NCBI RefSeq assembly: GCF_010614725.1
Contig: NZ_JAAEHL010000011.1
Coordinates: 174,049 to 238,048 of the forward strand
DNA from: Flavobacterium ajazii
Lineage (GTDB): Bacteria > Bacteroidota > Bacteroidia > Flavobacteriales > Flavobacteriaceae
Direction of reading: 5' to 3'
Length of the DNA stretch: 64,000 nt
Shown: positions 1 through 9,229 of the stretch, one piece after another
Layout of the letters: the number at the start of each line of letters is the position of its first letter
Numbering within the stretch: the first letter of the stretch is position 1
Notes under the pieces: generated by a model
Databases searched by the model: none
The model's input: only the letters and a program-made list of their open reading frames with translations
What the model was told of the DNA's origin: nothing
Program-made: the position numbers and the translations under genes

Positions 1-31
1 AGTTTCAATTAATTGGGCCTAATAAGTAATT

Positions 32-1255
32 ATGAAAAAAATTAAATATTGTTTTCTTTCATTTCTGGTCTGCCATCTGGCTTCATTTGGGCAATCAAAA
101 TCTAAAAGTGATTTTGAAGGAATTTCACCAATTGAATGGTCCAGAAAAATGGCAGATTCTGATCAAAAAAGGGTTCCGAATCCGGTATTTCTTGATGGGG
201 TGAAATTTCCGAAATGGAACTACACCAACGGATTGGTAACACTAGCAAATCAGAAGCTTTATGATTATACCAAAGAACAGAAGTACTGGGATTACGGACT
301 CACTTATGCAGATCAGCTGATTGATAAGGAAGGGAAAATTCTGGGAGGTTATGAACTGGAAAAATACAGTCTTGACCTTATAAACTCAGGAAAAATACTT
401 TTTGAAATTTATAAAAAGACAGGTGAGGAACGCTATAAAAAAGCAATGGATACACTTCACAAACAGTTAGAAGGCCACCCAAGAAATTCTGACGGAGGGT
501 ATTGGCACAAGAAAAGCTATCCCTGGCAGATGTGGCTCGATGGTGTTTATATGGCAGATCCGTTTTCTGCAGAATATGGAGCAGTTTTTAATGTTCCGAA
601 AGCGGTTGATGATGCTGTTTTACAGGCAGAATTGATTCAGAAGCATACTTTTGACCCAAAAACCGGACTGAATTTTCATGGTTATGATGAAAAGAAAGCA
701 CAGTTTTGGGCAAATAAAGAAACGGGACGTTCCTCTCACGTATGGGGACGAGCGCAAGGCTGGTACTGCATGGCTTTAGTCGATATTTTAGATTTTGTTC
801 CAAAAGACCATCCGAAGCGCAAAGAGCTGATAAAGATTGTTCAAAAAGTCTTCAAAGCTGTTCTTCGTGCGCAGGAAAAGCATTCAGGAGTGTGGTGGCA
901 GGTGATGGATCAGCCTGAACGAAAAGGCAATTATCTGGAATCAACCTGTTCGACCATGTTTGTTTATTCTTTTGCGAAAGCCTACCGAAATGGATACGTA
1001 GGTAAAGCTTATCTGAAAGCTGCAAAAGTTGGGTTTAACGGAGTCCTGAAACAGTTCATTAAAGAAAATCCAGATGGAACGATTTCAATTACAAAATGCT
1101 GTGCCGTTGCCGGACTAGGAGGTAGGAATCCTCAGGATCGTGATGGCTCATTCGAATATTATCTTTCAGAACCTATCAGGGATGATGATGCCAAAGCGGT
1201 CGGTCCGTTTATCATGGCAGGCATCGAACTGCAAAAGATTCTGGATAAAAAATAG
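32..1255 (+). CDS. GH105 unsaturated rhamnogalacturonyl hydrolase
   Basis: This is a 407-residue secreted enzyme of the GH88/GH105 (YesR/YteR) type. Such enzymes remove the 4,5-unsaturated uronic acid left on pectin oligosaccharides by lyases. The N-terminus is a signal peptide ending near FGQS, so it is probably periplasmic. The alpha/alpha-barrel landmarks are visible: KSYPWQMWLDGVYMADP, with Asp170 in the place of the family's catalytic Asp, then HVWGRAQGWY and a Cys-rich end (ITKCCAVAGLGG). Length is normal for the family. It is the first of six pectin-related genes on this strand. The choice between an unsaturated glucuronyl and galacturonyl substrate is inferred from context. Confidence 0.9.
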   Translation: MKKIKYCFLSFLVCHLASFGQSKSKSDFEGISPIEWSRKMADSDQKRVPNPVFLDGVKFPKWNYTNGLVTLANQKLYDYTKEQKYWDYGLTYADQLIDKEGKILGGYELEKYSLDLINSGKILFEIYKKTGEERYKKAMDTLHKQLEGHPRNSDGGYWHKKSYPWQMWLDGVYMADPFSAEYGAVFNVPKAVDDAVLQAELIQKHTFDPKTGLNFHGYDEKKAQFWANKETGRSSHVWGRAQGWYCMALVDILDFVPKDHPKRKELIKIVQKVFKAVLRAQEKHSGVWWQVMDQPERKGNYLESTCSTMFVYSFAKAYRNGYVGKAYLKAAKVGFNGVLKQFIKENPDGTISITKCCAVAGLGGRNPQDRDGSFEYYLSEPIRDDDAKAVGPFIMAGIELQKILDKK

Positions 1256-1315
1256 AGAAAGAAACGGAATAGTAACACTTAGAAATATAGTCTGAAAATT
1301 TAGAAGGTTTTCAAA

Positions 1316-1361
1316 ATCTGTTTAATCTGGCGTACTAAATTTTTACGCAGATTAAACAGAT
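1316..1361. repeat. 46-bp palindromic intergenic element
   Basis: The two arms, 1316-1334 and 1344-1361, are complementary over 18 base pairs with one bulged G around a short A/T loop. It lies between the GH105 and GH28 genes in a 276-bp gap that otherwise shows nothing clear. It has no T-run of the usual terminator type. It could be a dispersed Flavobacterium palindrome or an mRNA-stabilising hairpin. Confidence 0.6.
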
Positions 1362-1531
1362 AAATGAATTAACAGTTTCAATTACAAAGAGATTTTATTT
1401 TCATCAGTTTACATAGCTTTTACTATGTGAACAGGGAGGTGTTTTTTGTAATTCTAAAGAAAAAAGAGAAGAAATAAAGGTGTTAATATGTTGTTATATA
1501 ATGTGTTAATTCTGTAATCATATGATTAATT

Positions 1532-3220
1532 ATGGTAAAAATTAAAACAATTTTACTGGTTTGTGCAGGAATGTTTGCAGCGGTTTCCTGCAGCAATAAA
1601 ACGGTTCCTGTAGCGACAAATTTAGCAAAACCTAAAAGCGCAGTAGCAGCACTTCCTTTTAAAATGCCGGAAGTACAGCTTCCGAAGTTTAAAATGGATA
1701 CATTGAATATCCTGGATTTTGGGGCAATTCCAAATACAGAGCAGCTTTGTACAAAAGCAATTAATGAAACCATCAAAAAATGTTCAGAGTCGGGGGGAGG
1801 TGTAGTGGTTATTCCTCCTGGCTTATGGACTACCGGCCCCATACAGCTCAAAAGCAATGTAAATCTGCATGCCAAAAATGGTGCTTACGTTTTGTTTACA
1901 AGCGATTTAAGTCAATACAAACTTATCGACTCTTATTTTGAGGGTAATAAAGTACTTCGATGCGAGTCGCCTATCATGGGTATTGATTTGGAAAACATTG
2001 CCATTACCGGAGAAGGAATTTTTGACGGAAACGGCTCTAAATGGCGACCGGTGAAAATTGGCAAAATGACCACAGAACAATGGAAAGCGTTAGTAAATTC
2101 AGGCGGTGTGCTTTCTAAAGACGGCAAAACGTGGTATCCATCAGAAGGATCACGTATGGGGAATGAAGAAAAAGATCAACTTCCTAAAATAGCCACAGTC
2201 GAAAATATGGAGCCATACAAACAGGCACTTCGTCCGGTTATGGTGAGTTTAGTGAATTGTAAAAAACTGCTGTTGGACGGGGTGACTTTTCAAAATTCTC
2301 CTGCATGGAATGTCAATCCGCTGATGTGTGAAAATGTAACATTGAGCAATCTGACTGTCCGTAATCCGTGGTATTCTCAAAACGGAGACGGATTGGATTT
2401 AGAATCCTGTCGAATCGGAACCGTAACCAACTGCCGTTTTGATGTAGGCGATGATGCTATTTGCTTAAAATCGGGTAAAGATCAGGAAGGACGCGACCGT
2501 GGAAAACCAACAGAATTATTTACAATCACGAATTGTGTGGTTTATCATGGTCATGGCGGATTTGTAATTGGAAGTGAAATGTCCGGCGGTGTGCGCAATA
2601 TTTTTGTAAAAGACCTGACCTTCATCGGTACAGATTGCGGATTGCGTTTTAAATCGGTTCGTGGCCGTGGAGGGGTAGTCGAAAATATCTGGATGGAAGA
2701 TATTAAAATGAGCAATATTCCGAACGATGCCATCAATTTTAACCTCTATTATTTTAGCAAAACAGCTGCCGAGGATCCACTTACCGGCGAAATGATTGTA
2801 GATAAAATTCCTGTATCTGAGGCAACTCCTGCTTTCAAAAACATGTATTTCAAAAATATCTATGTAGATGGCGCTCAGCAGGCCGTGAAGATTATGGGAA
2901 TTCCGGAAATGCCTGTAGAAAACATTCAGTTTAAAAACATGGTGCTTCGCTCAGATGCCGGAATTCAGGTTAATTATGTATCAAATATTGAATTTGACAA
3001 TGTCGATTTGAACCTTAAAAAATCAGGTTTTGCGGCAAGACTTACCAATGGTCAGAAAATCAGTTTCAAAGGATTTAATTCGATAGGAGAAAATCAGGTG
3101 TTTTTAGTAGGAGGAACCACAACCAAAGAGGTAAACCTGAATATGAAAAATAAAAAATTAAACGATAAAGATTTAAAAATCCTTGAATCGATTAAAGATG
3201 AGGTAAAAGTAACGGAGTAG
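1532..3220 (+). CDS. GH28 polygalacturonase-type lipoprotein
   Basis: This is a 562-residue GH28 glycoside hydrolase that hydrolyses alpha-1,4-galacturonosyl links in pectin. The N-terminus ends in a lipobox (FAAVSC), so it should be a lipoprotein of the outer membrane or periplasm. A pectate-lyase-superfamily opening (LDFGAIPN) leads to the GH28 active-site blocks in order: NGDGLDLES (Asp286 and Asp289), VGDDAICLKSG (Asp307 and Asp308), GHGGFVIGSEMSGG and LRFKSVRGRGG (the RIK-type site). Unlike the second GH28 in the cluster it has no binding module and no T9SS domain, so it probably cuts short oligomers after uptake. Linkage specificity cannot be told from sequence. Confidence 0.92.
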   Translation: MVKIKTILLVCAGMFAAVSCSNKTVPVATNLAKPKSAVAALPFKMPEVQLPKFKMDTLNILDFGAIPNTEQLCTKAINETIKKCSESGGGVVVIPPGLWTTGPIQLKSNVNLHAKNGAYVLFTSDLSQYKLIDSYFEGNKVLRCESPIMGIDLENIAITGEGIFDGNGSKWRPVKIGKMTTEQWKALVNSGGVLSKDGKTWYPSEGSRMGNEEKDQLPKIATVENMEPYKQALRPVMVSLVNCKKLLLDGVTFQNSPAWNVNPLMCENVTLSNLTVRNPWYSQNGDGLDLESCRIGTVTNCRFDVGDDAICLKSGKDQEGRDRGKPTELFTITNCVVYHGHGGFVIGSEMSGGVRNIFVKDLTFIGTDCGLRFKSVRGRGGVVENIWMEDIKMSNIPNDAINFNLYYFSKTAAEDPLTGEMIVDKIPVSEATPAFKNMYFKNIYVDGAQQAVKIMGIPEMPVENIQFKNMVLRSDAGIQVNYVSNIEFDNVDLNLKKSGFAARLTNGQKISFKGFNSIGENQVFLVGGTTTKEVNLNMKNKKLNDKDLKILESIKDEVKVTE

Positions 3221-3263
3221 AGAAGAATTTATAAACCGCTTAAAGGAATAAAAAAAGCTGTGA

Positions 3264-3296
3264 GACTGAGTCCATTCGGCTCCGCTCAGAATGACA
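3264..3296. repeat. Dispersed CTTCGACTCCGCTCAG-family repeat
   Basis: This GC-richer patch (GGCTCCGCTCAGAATGACA core) lies in an A/T-rich gap. Related copies occur at 16690, 34871, 55381, 62098 and 62161. All six lie outside genes, in both orientations. The rest of this 206-bp gap holds short tandem ACTAATCACTAA-like units at about 3322-3353 and nothing else recognisable. Confidence 0.65.
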
Positions 3297-3427
3297 AGAA
3301 TTACAACCTGAAGAACAAAGAACTAATCACTAAGGACTAATTACTAATCACTAAAAAAAAATGAATAAAACGACGCCTTCAAAATTTGATTAAAGAAGGT
3401 AATTACTAACTATCTAACCAAACCAAA

Positions 3428-6400
3428 ATGAAAAAACATTACTTTATGTTCTTGTTACTGATACTCTTTTCAGTAATGGGATTTTCGCAAACCACCCTGA
3501 AAATTGAAGCAGAAAGTTATAATTTAAATTCGGGCGCAAAGTCAGAAAATAATGCAGCGCTTTCGGGAGGGAAAAATGTAGGGTATATTAAAAACAATAC
3601 ATGGATTGCTTTCACCGGACATGTATTTAATCAGTATGACACTAATTTCAATGTCCTGGCATCCGGAGCAACGGGAGGAACCATTGAGTTTCGATTGGGT
3701 TCTTCCACCGGAACTTTAATCGGAACTGCCACTGTTAGCGGCTCTACAGGATTCAGCGATTACAAAATGTTCTCGGCTGCCATTACACCTACAACCGGTA
3801 CTTATGATTTGTATCTGGTTTTTAAGCATCCGACTAATACAGGTTATCTTTTTAATATAGATTATCTGGAAAAAGTTACTAATATTCCGGGTGCAGTTAC
3901 TTATAGTTTGGCAACTAATGTTAGTCCGGTTTCATCAGGGACAGTTACCTTAAATCCTGCGGGAACCAATTTCAACGATGGAACAGCTATTACATTAACA
4001 GCAAATAAAAACTTCGGATATAATTTTACAAGATGGGTAGATGGTAATGGAAATCCTGTTTCAACTGCAAATCCATATACTTTTACCATTAATTCTAATA
4101 CTACTCTTGTTGCAGAATATGCAGCAGTTGATACTTATACTTTGAGCGTAAATGTTAACGGAGCTTACGGATTAGGAGATTATTCAATTTCTCCTGCGGG
4201 AAAAGACGGGGCATTTTCGGTTTACGAAAAAGGAACAAACGTTACGATAACAGCTATTGAAAATGATATTGTTAAATTCAGTAATTGGTCGAATGGTTCA
4301 ACGGCAATTAGTATTCCGGTAACAATGAATGCCAATACAAGTGTTACGGGAACTTACGATAATGTATCGTTTATCGCAGGCTGGACATTCAAAACCGATC
4401 AATATGCGCACCCAAGAGTAGCTGAATTGTATTCTAATGTTGACAACAAACCACAATTATTTGCCTATAATATGGCAGACAATATAGTAACTCCCAATGT
4501 AAGACTTCAAAACAGAGGAGGCAAAAGCGGTTTTGGGGTATGGAATACAATTAGAGGTGATTTTTTCTACTTTATGACTTCTTTTTCAACCATTGGATAT
4601 AAAAATATAAATGTTTCGTCCGGACTTATCGGTTACTATTATGGTTGTGACGAATGGACTTTACAATATTCGCTTGACGGTGTAAACTTTGTAAATCTGT
4701 CGAATCTGACTACGATCAATACAAGTTCAATTACACAAATTGGTGGAATCTTACCAGTTGAGGCCGAAGGAAAAGCAAAGGTATATCTGAAATGGATCCC
4801 TAACATTGCAGGACCAAAACACGGAAGCGCAACTGATGTAACGGCTACAGTTTTGTCAAATCTTATGATAAAAGCAGATGAAATCCCTGTTTTAGACAAT
4901 ACAGCACCAATACTTTTGTCGAGCATTCCTGAAAGTGCTGCAACCTCAGCCAGCGCCAGTGGAAATATCATTCTTAATTACGATGAAAAAGTAAAATTAG
5001 GTACCGGACAGGCAATACTCAACGGGAAAAATTTAACTGCTGAATTTGTAAACAAAACAGTGAAATTCAGTTATTACGGCTTAGAGTACAACACACAATA
5101 TACGTTCACTTTACCGGCAGGTTTTGTGACCGATCTTTCAGGTAATAATGCTTCGGCAGTTAACCTGTCTTTCAAAACCATGGAAAAACCAATTCCGGCA
5201 AAACGTGCTTTCGATTTAATTGTTGATGCGAATGCAACGGCAGATCAGGTAACTTCCGGTAAATATGTAAAAACGATTGCAGAGGCATTTACTAAAGCAC
5301 CTTCTAATTCATCAACAAGGTTTTTGGTACTGATTACTAACGGAACTTATAATTTGGGAGGCGATGGAACCAATCCGCAGGGAGTTGTGTTACAGCTTCC
5401 GTCAGGGAAAAATAATGTGTCATTGATTGCACAGTCAAAAGATAAAGTCATTCTTCAGGGAAATCCGGGATGGGGAATCAAGAATGCAGTTCTTTCGATT
5501 GAAGCAAATGATTTATACATGGAAAATATTACAATTGAACATAAGGACGGAATCACGACATCGGGTCAGAGACCAGCATTGAACCCAGCCGGAGACAGAA
5601 ATGTTTATAACGGAATCAGACTAAGAAGTAAACAGGATACCCAGGTTACAGGCGGAAACAGAAGTTTTTACTACAAATCAACCATTGAAGGCGATGTAGA
5701 TTTTATTTGCGGAGGCGGAACACACTGGTTTGAAGAATGTAAACTGGTTTCTGTGGCAAGCGGTTATATCGTTGCTCCAAATCATACTGCGGATGTTCAG
5801 TATGGCTATATTTTTAACAACAATACTATTACGGCAGCTACCAGTTATTATTTAGGACGTCCATGGCAAAATGCTCCAAGGGCTGTTTATTTAAATACAA
5901 CAATGATAAATGAACCAAATACGCTGGGCTGGGCCAGTATGGGAACATTGCCGGCCCTTTTTGCAGAGTACAATAGTGTAAACGGAAATGGAGTAGCGGT
6001 TAATACTGCTAACCGAACCAATGTTTTTACAGTAAGCAGTGTGGCTCAGACTGGAAATTATAATCCGGTACTGACTAAAGCAGAGGCTGATGCATTTACG
6101 ATTGAAAATGTTTTGAGCGGAACTGACAAATGGGATCCTCGTTTGGTGGTAGAACAAATTGCAGCACCTTCGAACCTTACTTTTACAGGAAATAATACTC
6201 TGAAATGGGACAGTAACCAATATGCGATTTGTTATGTGGTGAGTAAAGACGGAAAGATAATCGACATTACAACCAATGCAACTTATGTGGATAATGCTGC
6301 AACTGCAGGTACACATGAATACACAGTACAGGCAGTGAATGAGTATGGAGGGTTAAGCGTTGTAAGTACTTTCAGTGCTACGTTGGGATTAGGAGATATA

Positions 6401-6646
6401 AACGAATCTAATTCGGTAACAGCTTATCCAATACCGGCAAAAGATATTGTAAACCTGACACTGCCGGAAGGAATTGGAAGTCTGAATTATGAAATTTATT
6501 CTGTTCAGGGGCAAAAAGTAAAAAAAGGCATTTTAGAAAATACAGTCCGATCAATTGATTTAAGTATGCTGAACCCAGGTCTTTACATTATTAGTTTAAA
6601 AAATGCAGCAGGAGCGGTTTATAAAGTAAAAGTGATTAAAAACTAA
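3428..6646 (+). CDS. Multidomain CE8 pectin methylesterase with T9SS sorting domain
   Basis: This 1072-residue secreted protein removes methyl esters from homogalacturonan. Order of parts: signal peptide (ends GFSQ); CBM6/CBM35-like binding module, about 24-150; two InlB/Listeria-Bacteroides repeats, about 155-313; a module of unknown type, about 315-485; a Big_5-like Ig domain, about 490-590; the CE8 beta-helix, about 598-905; a fibronectin III-like domain; and a type A T9SS C-terminal domain over the last 84 residues. CE8 marks are SKQDTQ, IEGDVDFICGG and YLGRPWQNAPRAVYLNT. The T9SS domain predicts export across the outer membrane. The next gene starts 1 bp after the stop, so the two are cotranscribed. 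It is much longer than the usual CE8 enzyme of about 330 residues because of the added modules. Confidence 0.93.
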   Translation: MKKHYFMFLLLILFSVMGFSQTTLKIEAESYNLNSGAKSENNAALSGGKNVGYIKNNTWIAFTGHVFNQYDTNFNVLASGATGGTIEFRLGSSTGTLIGTATVSGSTGFSDYKMFSAAITPTTGTYDLYLVFKHPTNTGYLFNIDYLEKVTNIPGAVTYSLATNVSPVSSGTVTLNPAGTNFNDGTAITLTANKNFGYNFTRWVDGNGNPVSTANPYTFTINSNTTLVAEYAAVDTYTLSVNVNGAYGLGDYSISPAGKDGAFSVYEKGTNVTITAIENDIVKFSNWSNGSTAISIPVTMNANTSVTGTYDNVSFIAGWTFKTDQYAHPRVAELYSNVDNKPQLFAYNMADNIVTPNVRLQNRGGKSGFGVWNTIRGDFFYFMTSFSTIGYKNINVSSGLIGYYYGCDEWTLQYSLDGVNFVNLSNLTTINTSSITQIGGILPVEAEGKAKVYLKWIPNIAGPKHGSATDVTATVLSNLMIKADEIPVLDNTAPILLSSIPESAATSASASGNIILNYDEKVKLGTGQAILNGKNLTAEFVNKTVKFSYYGLEYNTQYTFTLPAGFVTDLSGNNASAVNLSFKTMEKPIPAKRAFDLIVDANATADQVTSGKYVKTIAEAFTKAPSNSSTRFLVLITNGTYNLGGDGTNPQGVVLQLPSGKNNVSLIAQSKDKVILQGNPGWGIKNAVLSIEANDLYMENITIEHKDGITTSGQRPALNPAGDRNVYNGIRLRSKQDTQVTGGNRSFYYKSTIEGDVDFICGGGTHWFEECKLVSVASGYIVAPNHTADVQYGYIFNNNTITAATSYYLGRPWQNAPRAVYLNTTMINEPNTLGWASMGTLPALFAEYNSVNGNGVAVNTANRTNVFTVSSVAQTGNYNPVLTKAEADAFTIENVLSGTDKWDPRLVVEQIAAPSNLTFTGNNTLKWDSNQYAICYVVSKDGKIIDITTNATYVDNAATAGTHEYTVQAVNEYGGLSVVSTFSATLGLGDINESNSVTAYPIPAKDIVNLTLPEGIGSLNYEIYSVQGQKVKKGILENTVRSIDLSMLNPGLYIISLKNAAGAVYKVKVIKN

Positions 6647-6647
6647 A

Positions 6648-8957
6648 ATGTCAAAGATGAAAAAACAATTATCTTTTAACCTATTGCTGATATTATTTTC
6701 GGCAATAGGGTTTTCTCAAACAGTTCAGCGAATTGAAGCGGAAAATTATAGTGCTTTTAATGGAGTAGCTACAGAAACGAATGCTGCACTCTCCGGTGGT
6801 AAGAATATCGGAAGTTGTAAAAATGGTTATTGGGTTAAATTCGCAGCACACGTTTTTAGTCAGTTTGATATCCGTTTTGATATCGCAGCTGCCAGTAAAA
6901 CGCAGACAGGATCACCAACAGTTGGAACTTTAGCCGGAACTGTTGAAATAAGAATAGATGCCGTTAGTGGTACTCTGATTGGTACGGCCAATATTAATGC
7001 GACTTCAACAGGAAACTGGACAACCTATCAGATTGTTTCTGCTCCTATAGCCCAAACGACAGGGACACATGATTTATACTTTGTATTTAAACCTGTCTCA
7101 GGAAATAACTATGTAGGTAATTTTGATTATTTTGAAAAAGTGACCAATGATCCTGGTATTACCATGTACACTTTGACTACCAATGTTAGTCCGGTTTCAT
7201 CGGGAACAATAATTAGGAATATATCTGGTACCCAATTTGCTGATGGAACCCAAATAAGTTTGACGGCAAATCCCGAATATGGCTATATTTTTTCAAAATG
7301 GGTGGATGAGAATGGTACGCTTGTTTCTACAAATAGAGCTATTACGTTTGCTATGACCGCAAATATCACACGTGTTGCAGAATTTGTAACAGAGACTTTT
7401 CCTGATGTTGCCACTACACAGATTCTGCCTAACATACCTGCCACTCAGTATGTAATTACGGAGGCAGTATATGGGGGAAGCACTTCCAGTCTTGATAATT
7501 CATCGGCAATAAATTCGGCCATTAACGCTGCTAATGCTGCAGGGGGAGGAACCGTTGTTGTTCCTGCGGCTGCTTCACCATTTTTGAGTGGTCCCATCAC
7601 AATGAAAAACAATGTAAATCTTCAAATTTCAGATGGAGCTACACTACAGTTGATGCCTTATGGGAACGGAAATGGATCTCCGGCCGGTTCCTATCCAAAC
7701 AGTGGAACAGCTGACAGTTATACAACTTTTATTTACGGAGAAAATCTGTCCAATATTGCCATAACCGGAAAAGGGACAATCGAAGGAGACGGTAGTGCGT
7801 GGTGGACTGCTTTTGATGCTACTGGTATCGGTCGTCCTGGTATCATACGTTTTAAGGCCTGTAATAAGGTTTTGATTTCTGATATTACGGTACACAACGC
7901 TCCAAATGTTAGTCTTACTATGGGAAAAAGCGGCAGCGGTCGTGGAGCAAACGGAACAATCAAGAACGTAACAGTTATTGCACCGGAAACTGCCCCAAAC
8001 ACGGACGCTCTGGATGTGTGGTACTGGGATGGATTGGATGTTTTGAATTGTAAATTCTCTGTAGGTGACGATGATGTGGCTGTGGATGCCAATTCTCAGA
8101 ATATTAAAATTAAGAACTGTGCTTTTGGAGAAGGCCATGGCGTTTCTGTGGGAAGCTACACTTCTAATGTAAACAACGTTTATGTGGATAATTGCAGCTT
8201 TAATGGCACTTCAAACGGATTTCGTTTGAAATCAGCGATTGATCGTGGAGGAAATGAAACTACATTCTACTATTCAAATGTAACGATGGAAAATGTATCA
8301 ACTCCGTTTGCGATTACGAGCTGGTATCCAAAAGAACCTACAGCAGCTCCATCGACATTAACTCCAGGAACGGTTACAAGTACAACGCCAACCTGGAAAA
8401 ATATTACGTTCAAAAATATTACCGTAAACAATTCTACAAATGCAGGAATGTTTTATGGTTTGCCGGAATCACCTATCACTAATGTTGTTTTTGATAATGT
8501 GAAGATTAACGCAAATAAGGGAATGACTGCCAATTTTGTGACAGGACTGGATTTCCAAAACTGTTCTTCGATTACTATTCCAGGCAATGGAGGAAATGCT
8601 ATTACTTCCTATAAAGCAGAAACGGTAAGTGGCAGTAATGTAATAAACGGAATCAATACAGTAACTGGAGTTTCAACCTCATGTAATAATTTGTCTGTGC
8701 CGGATGCAGAACTTACCACAAATACATTTTCTTTTTATCCAAATCCGGTAAGAGGAAATGATTTTACTGTAAACACGAATTCAGTTATTCAAAAAATCAT
8801 GATTTATACTATTTCAGGAACAAAAATAAAAGAGCTTAAAGGGAATAACTCAACGGAACAAACCATTGACTTAGAAGGTTTATCTGCGGGTTGTTATCTT
8901 GTGCAGGTTCTCTCTGAGAATGGGAAAACTAGCAATGCAAAAGTAATCAGGGAATAA
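6648..8957 (+). CDS. GH28 polygalacturonase with CBM and T9SS sorting domain
   Basis: This 769-residue secreted GH28 enzyme has a signal peptide (ends GFSQ), a CBM6-like module (about 26-170), one InlB-type repeat (about 172-245), the GH28 beta-helix (about 255-680) and a T9SS C-terminal domain (about 690-769). GH28 sites are NTDALDV, SVGDDDVAVD, GEGHGVSVGS and FRLKSAIDRGG. Translation may begin at 6648 or, giving a more typical MKKQ signal peptide, at 6657; both are in frame. It follows the CE8 gene with a 1-bp gap. Its first 170 residues are nearly the same as those of the PL1 protein downstream, which points to module duplication. It probably works outside the cell on polymeric, de-esterified pectin. 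Confidence 0.92.
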   Translation: MSKMKKQLSFNLLLILFSAIGFSQTVQRIEAENYSAFNGVATETNAALSGGKNIGSCKNGYWVKFAAHVFSQFDIRFDIAAASKTQTGSPTVGTLAGTVEIRIDAVSGTLIGTANINATSTGNWTTYQIVSAPIAQTTGTHDLYFVFKPVSGNNYVGNFDYFEKVTNDPGITMYTLTTNVSPVSSGTIIRNISGTQFADGTQISLTANPEYGYIFSKWVDENGTLVSTNRAITFAMTANITRVAEFVTETFPDVATTQILPNIPATQYVITEAVYGGSTSSLDNSSAINSAINAANAAGGGTVVVPAAASPFLSGPITMKNNVNLQISDGATLQLMPYGNGNGSPAGSYPNSGTADSYTTFIYGENLSNIAITGKGTIEGDGSAWWTAFDATGIGRPGIIRFKACNKVLISDITVHNAPNVSLTMGKSGSGRGANGTIKNVTVIAPETAPNTDALDVWYWDGLDVLNCKFSVGDDDVAVDANSQNIKIKNCAFGEGHGVSVGSYTSNVNNVYVDNCSFNGTSNGFRLKSAIDRGGNETTFYYSNVTMENVSTPFAITSWYPKEPTAAPSTLTPGTVTSTTPTWKNITFKNITVNNSTNAGMFYGLPESPITNVVFDNVKINANKGMTANFVTGLDFQNCSSITIPGNGGNAITSYKAETVSGSNVINGINTVTGVSTSCNNLSVPDAELTTNTFSFYPNPVRGNDFTVNTNSVIQKIMIYTISGTKIKELKGNNSTEQTIDLEGLSAGCYLVQVLSENGKTSNAKVIRE

Positions 8958-9041
8958 AACGATTTGCGATCAAACTATTCGTGTAGTTAGTTGTTGGAAA
9001 ATATTTGGACAAATATTTCAAAAAAAGCCAAATGTTTTCCT

Positions 9042-9115
9042 TTAGCCCCGATGGAAGCGGCATCCTTTTTCTTTTTTCTTTAAAAAGGAAAAGATATAGC
9101 GGACAGCGGGATCTA
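9042..9115. repeat. Dispersed intergenic repeat (AGCCCCGATGGAAGCGG type)
   Basis: This patch begins TTTAGCCCCGATGGAAGCGG, passes through a palindrome of TTTTTCTTT and AAAAGGAAAAG, and ends in a second conserved block (ATAGCGGACAGCGGGA). I recognise this two-block layout as a recurrent intergenic element in Flavobacterium-type genomes. It splits the GH28-PL1 gap of 272 bp and has no coding potential. A weakly similar, inverted sequence lies at about 15050-15112. Confidence 0.6.
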
Positions 9116-9229
9116 TTTCTGCTGAAAAGACCTGATTTTTCCGCTACAAAAAATAATAATAACTGAGATTAGGTTTAAAGAACGGAAGGTTCGAAAAAAC
9201 TAAACCAGCTCTATAAATCAAATTAAAAA

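Noticed and set aside
7644..8138. Long open frame of 164 codons on the minus strand inside the GH28 gene
   Set aside because: It lies fully opposite a GH28 active-site region with clear motifs; its translation is Cys/Ser/Ile-rich with no known pattern. Shadow frame.
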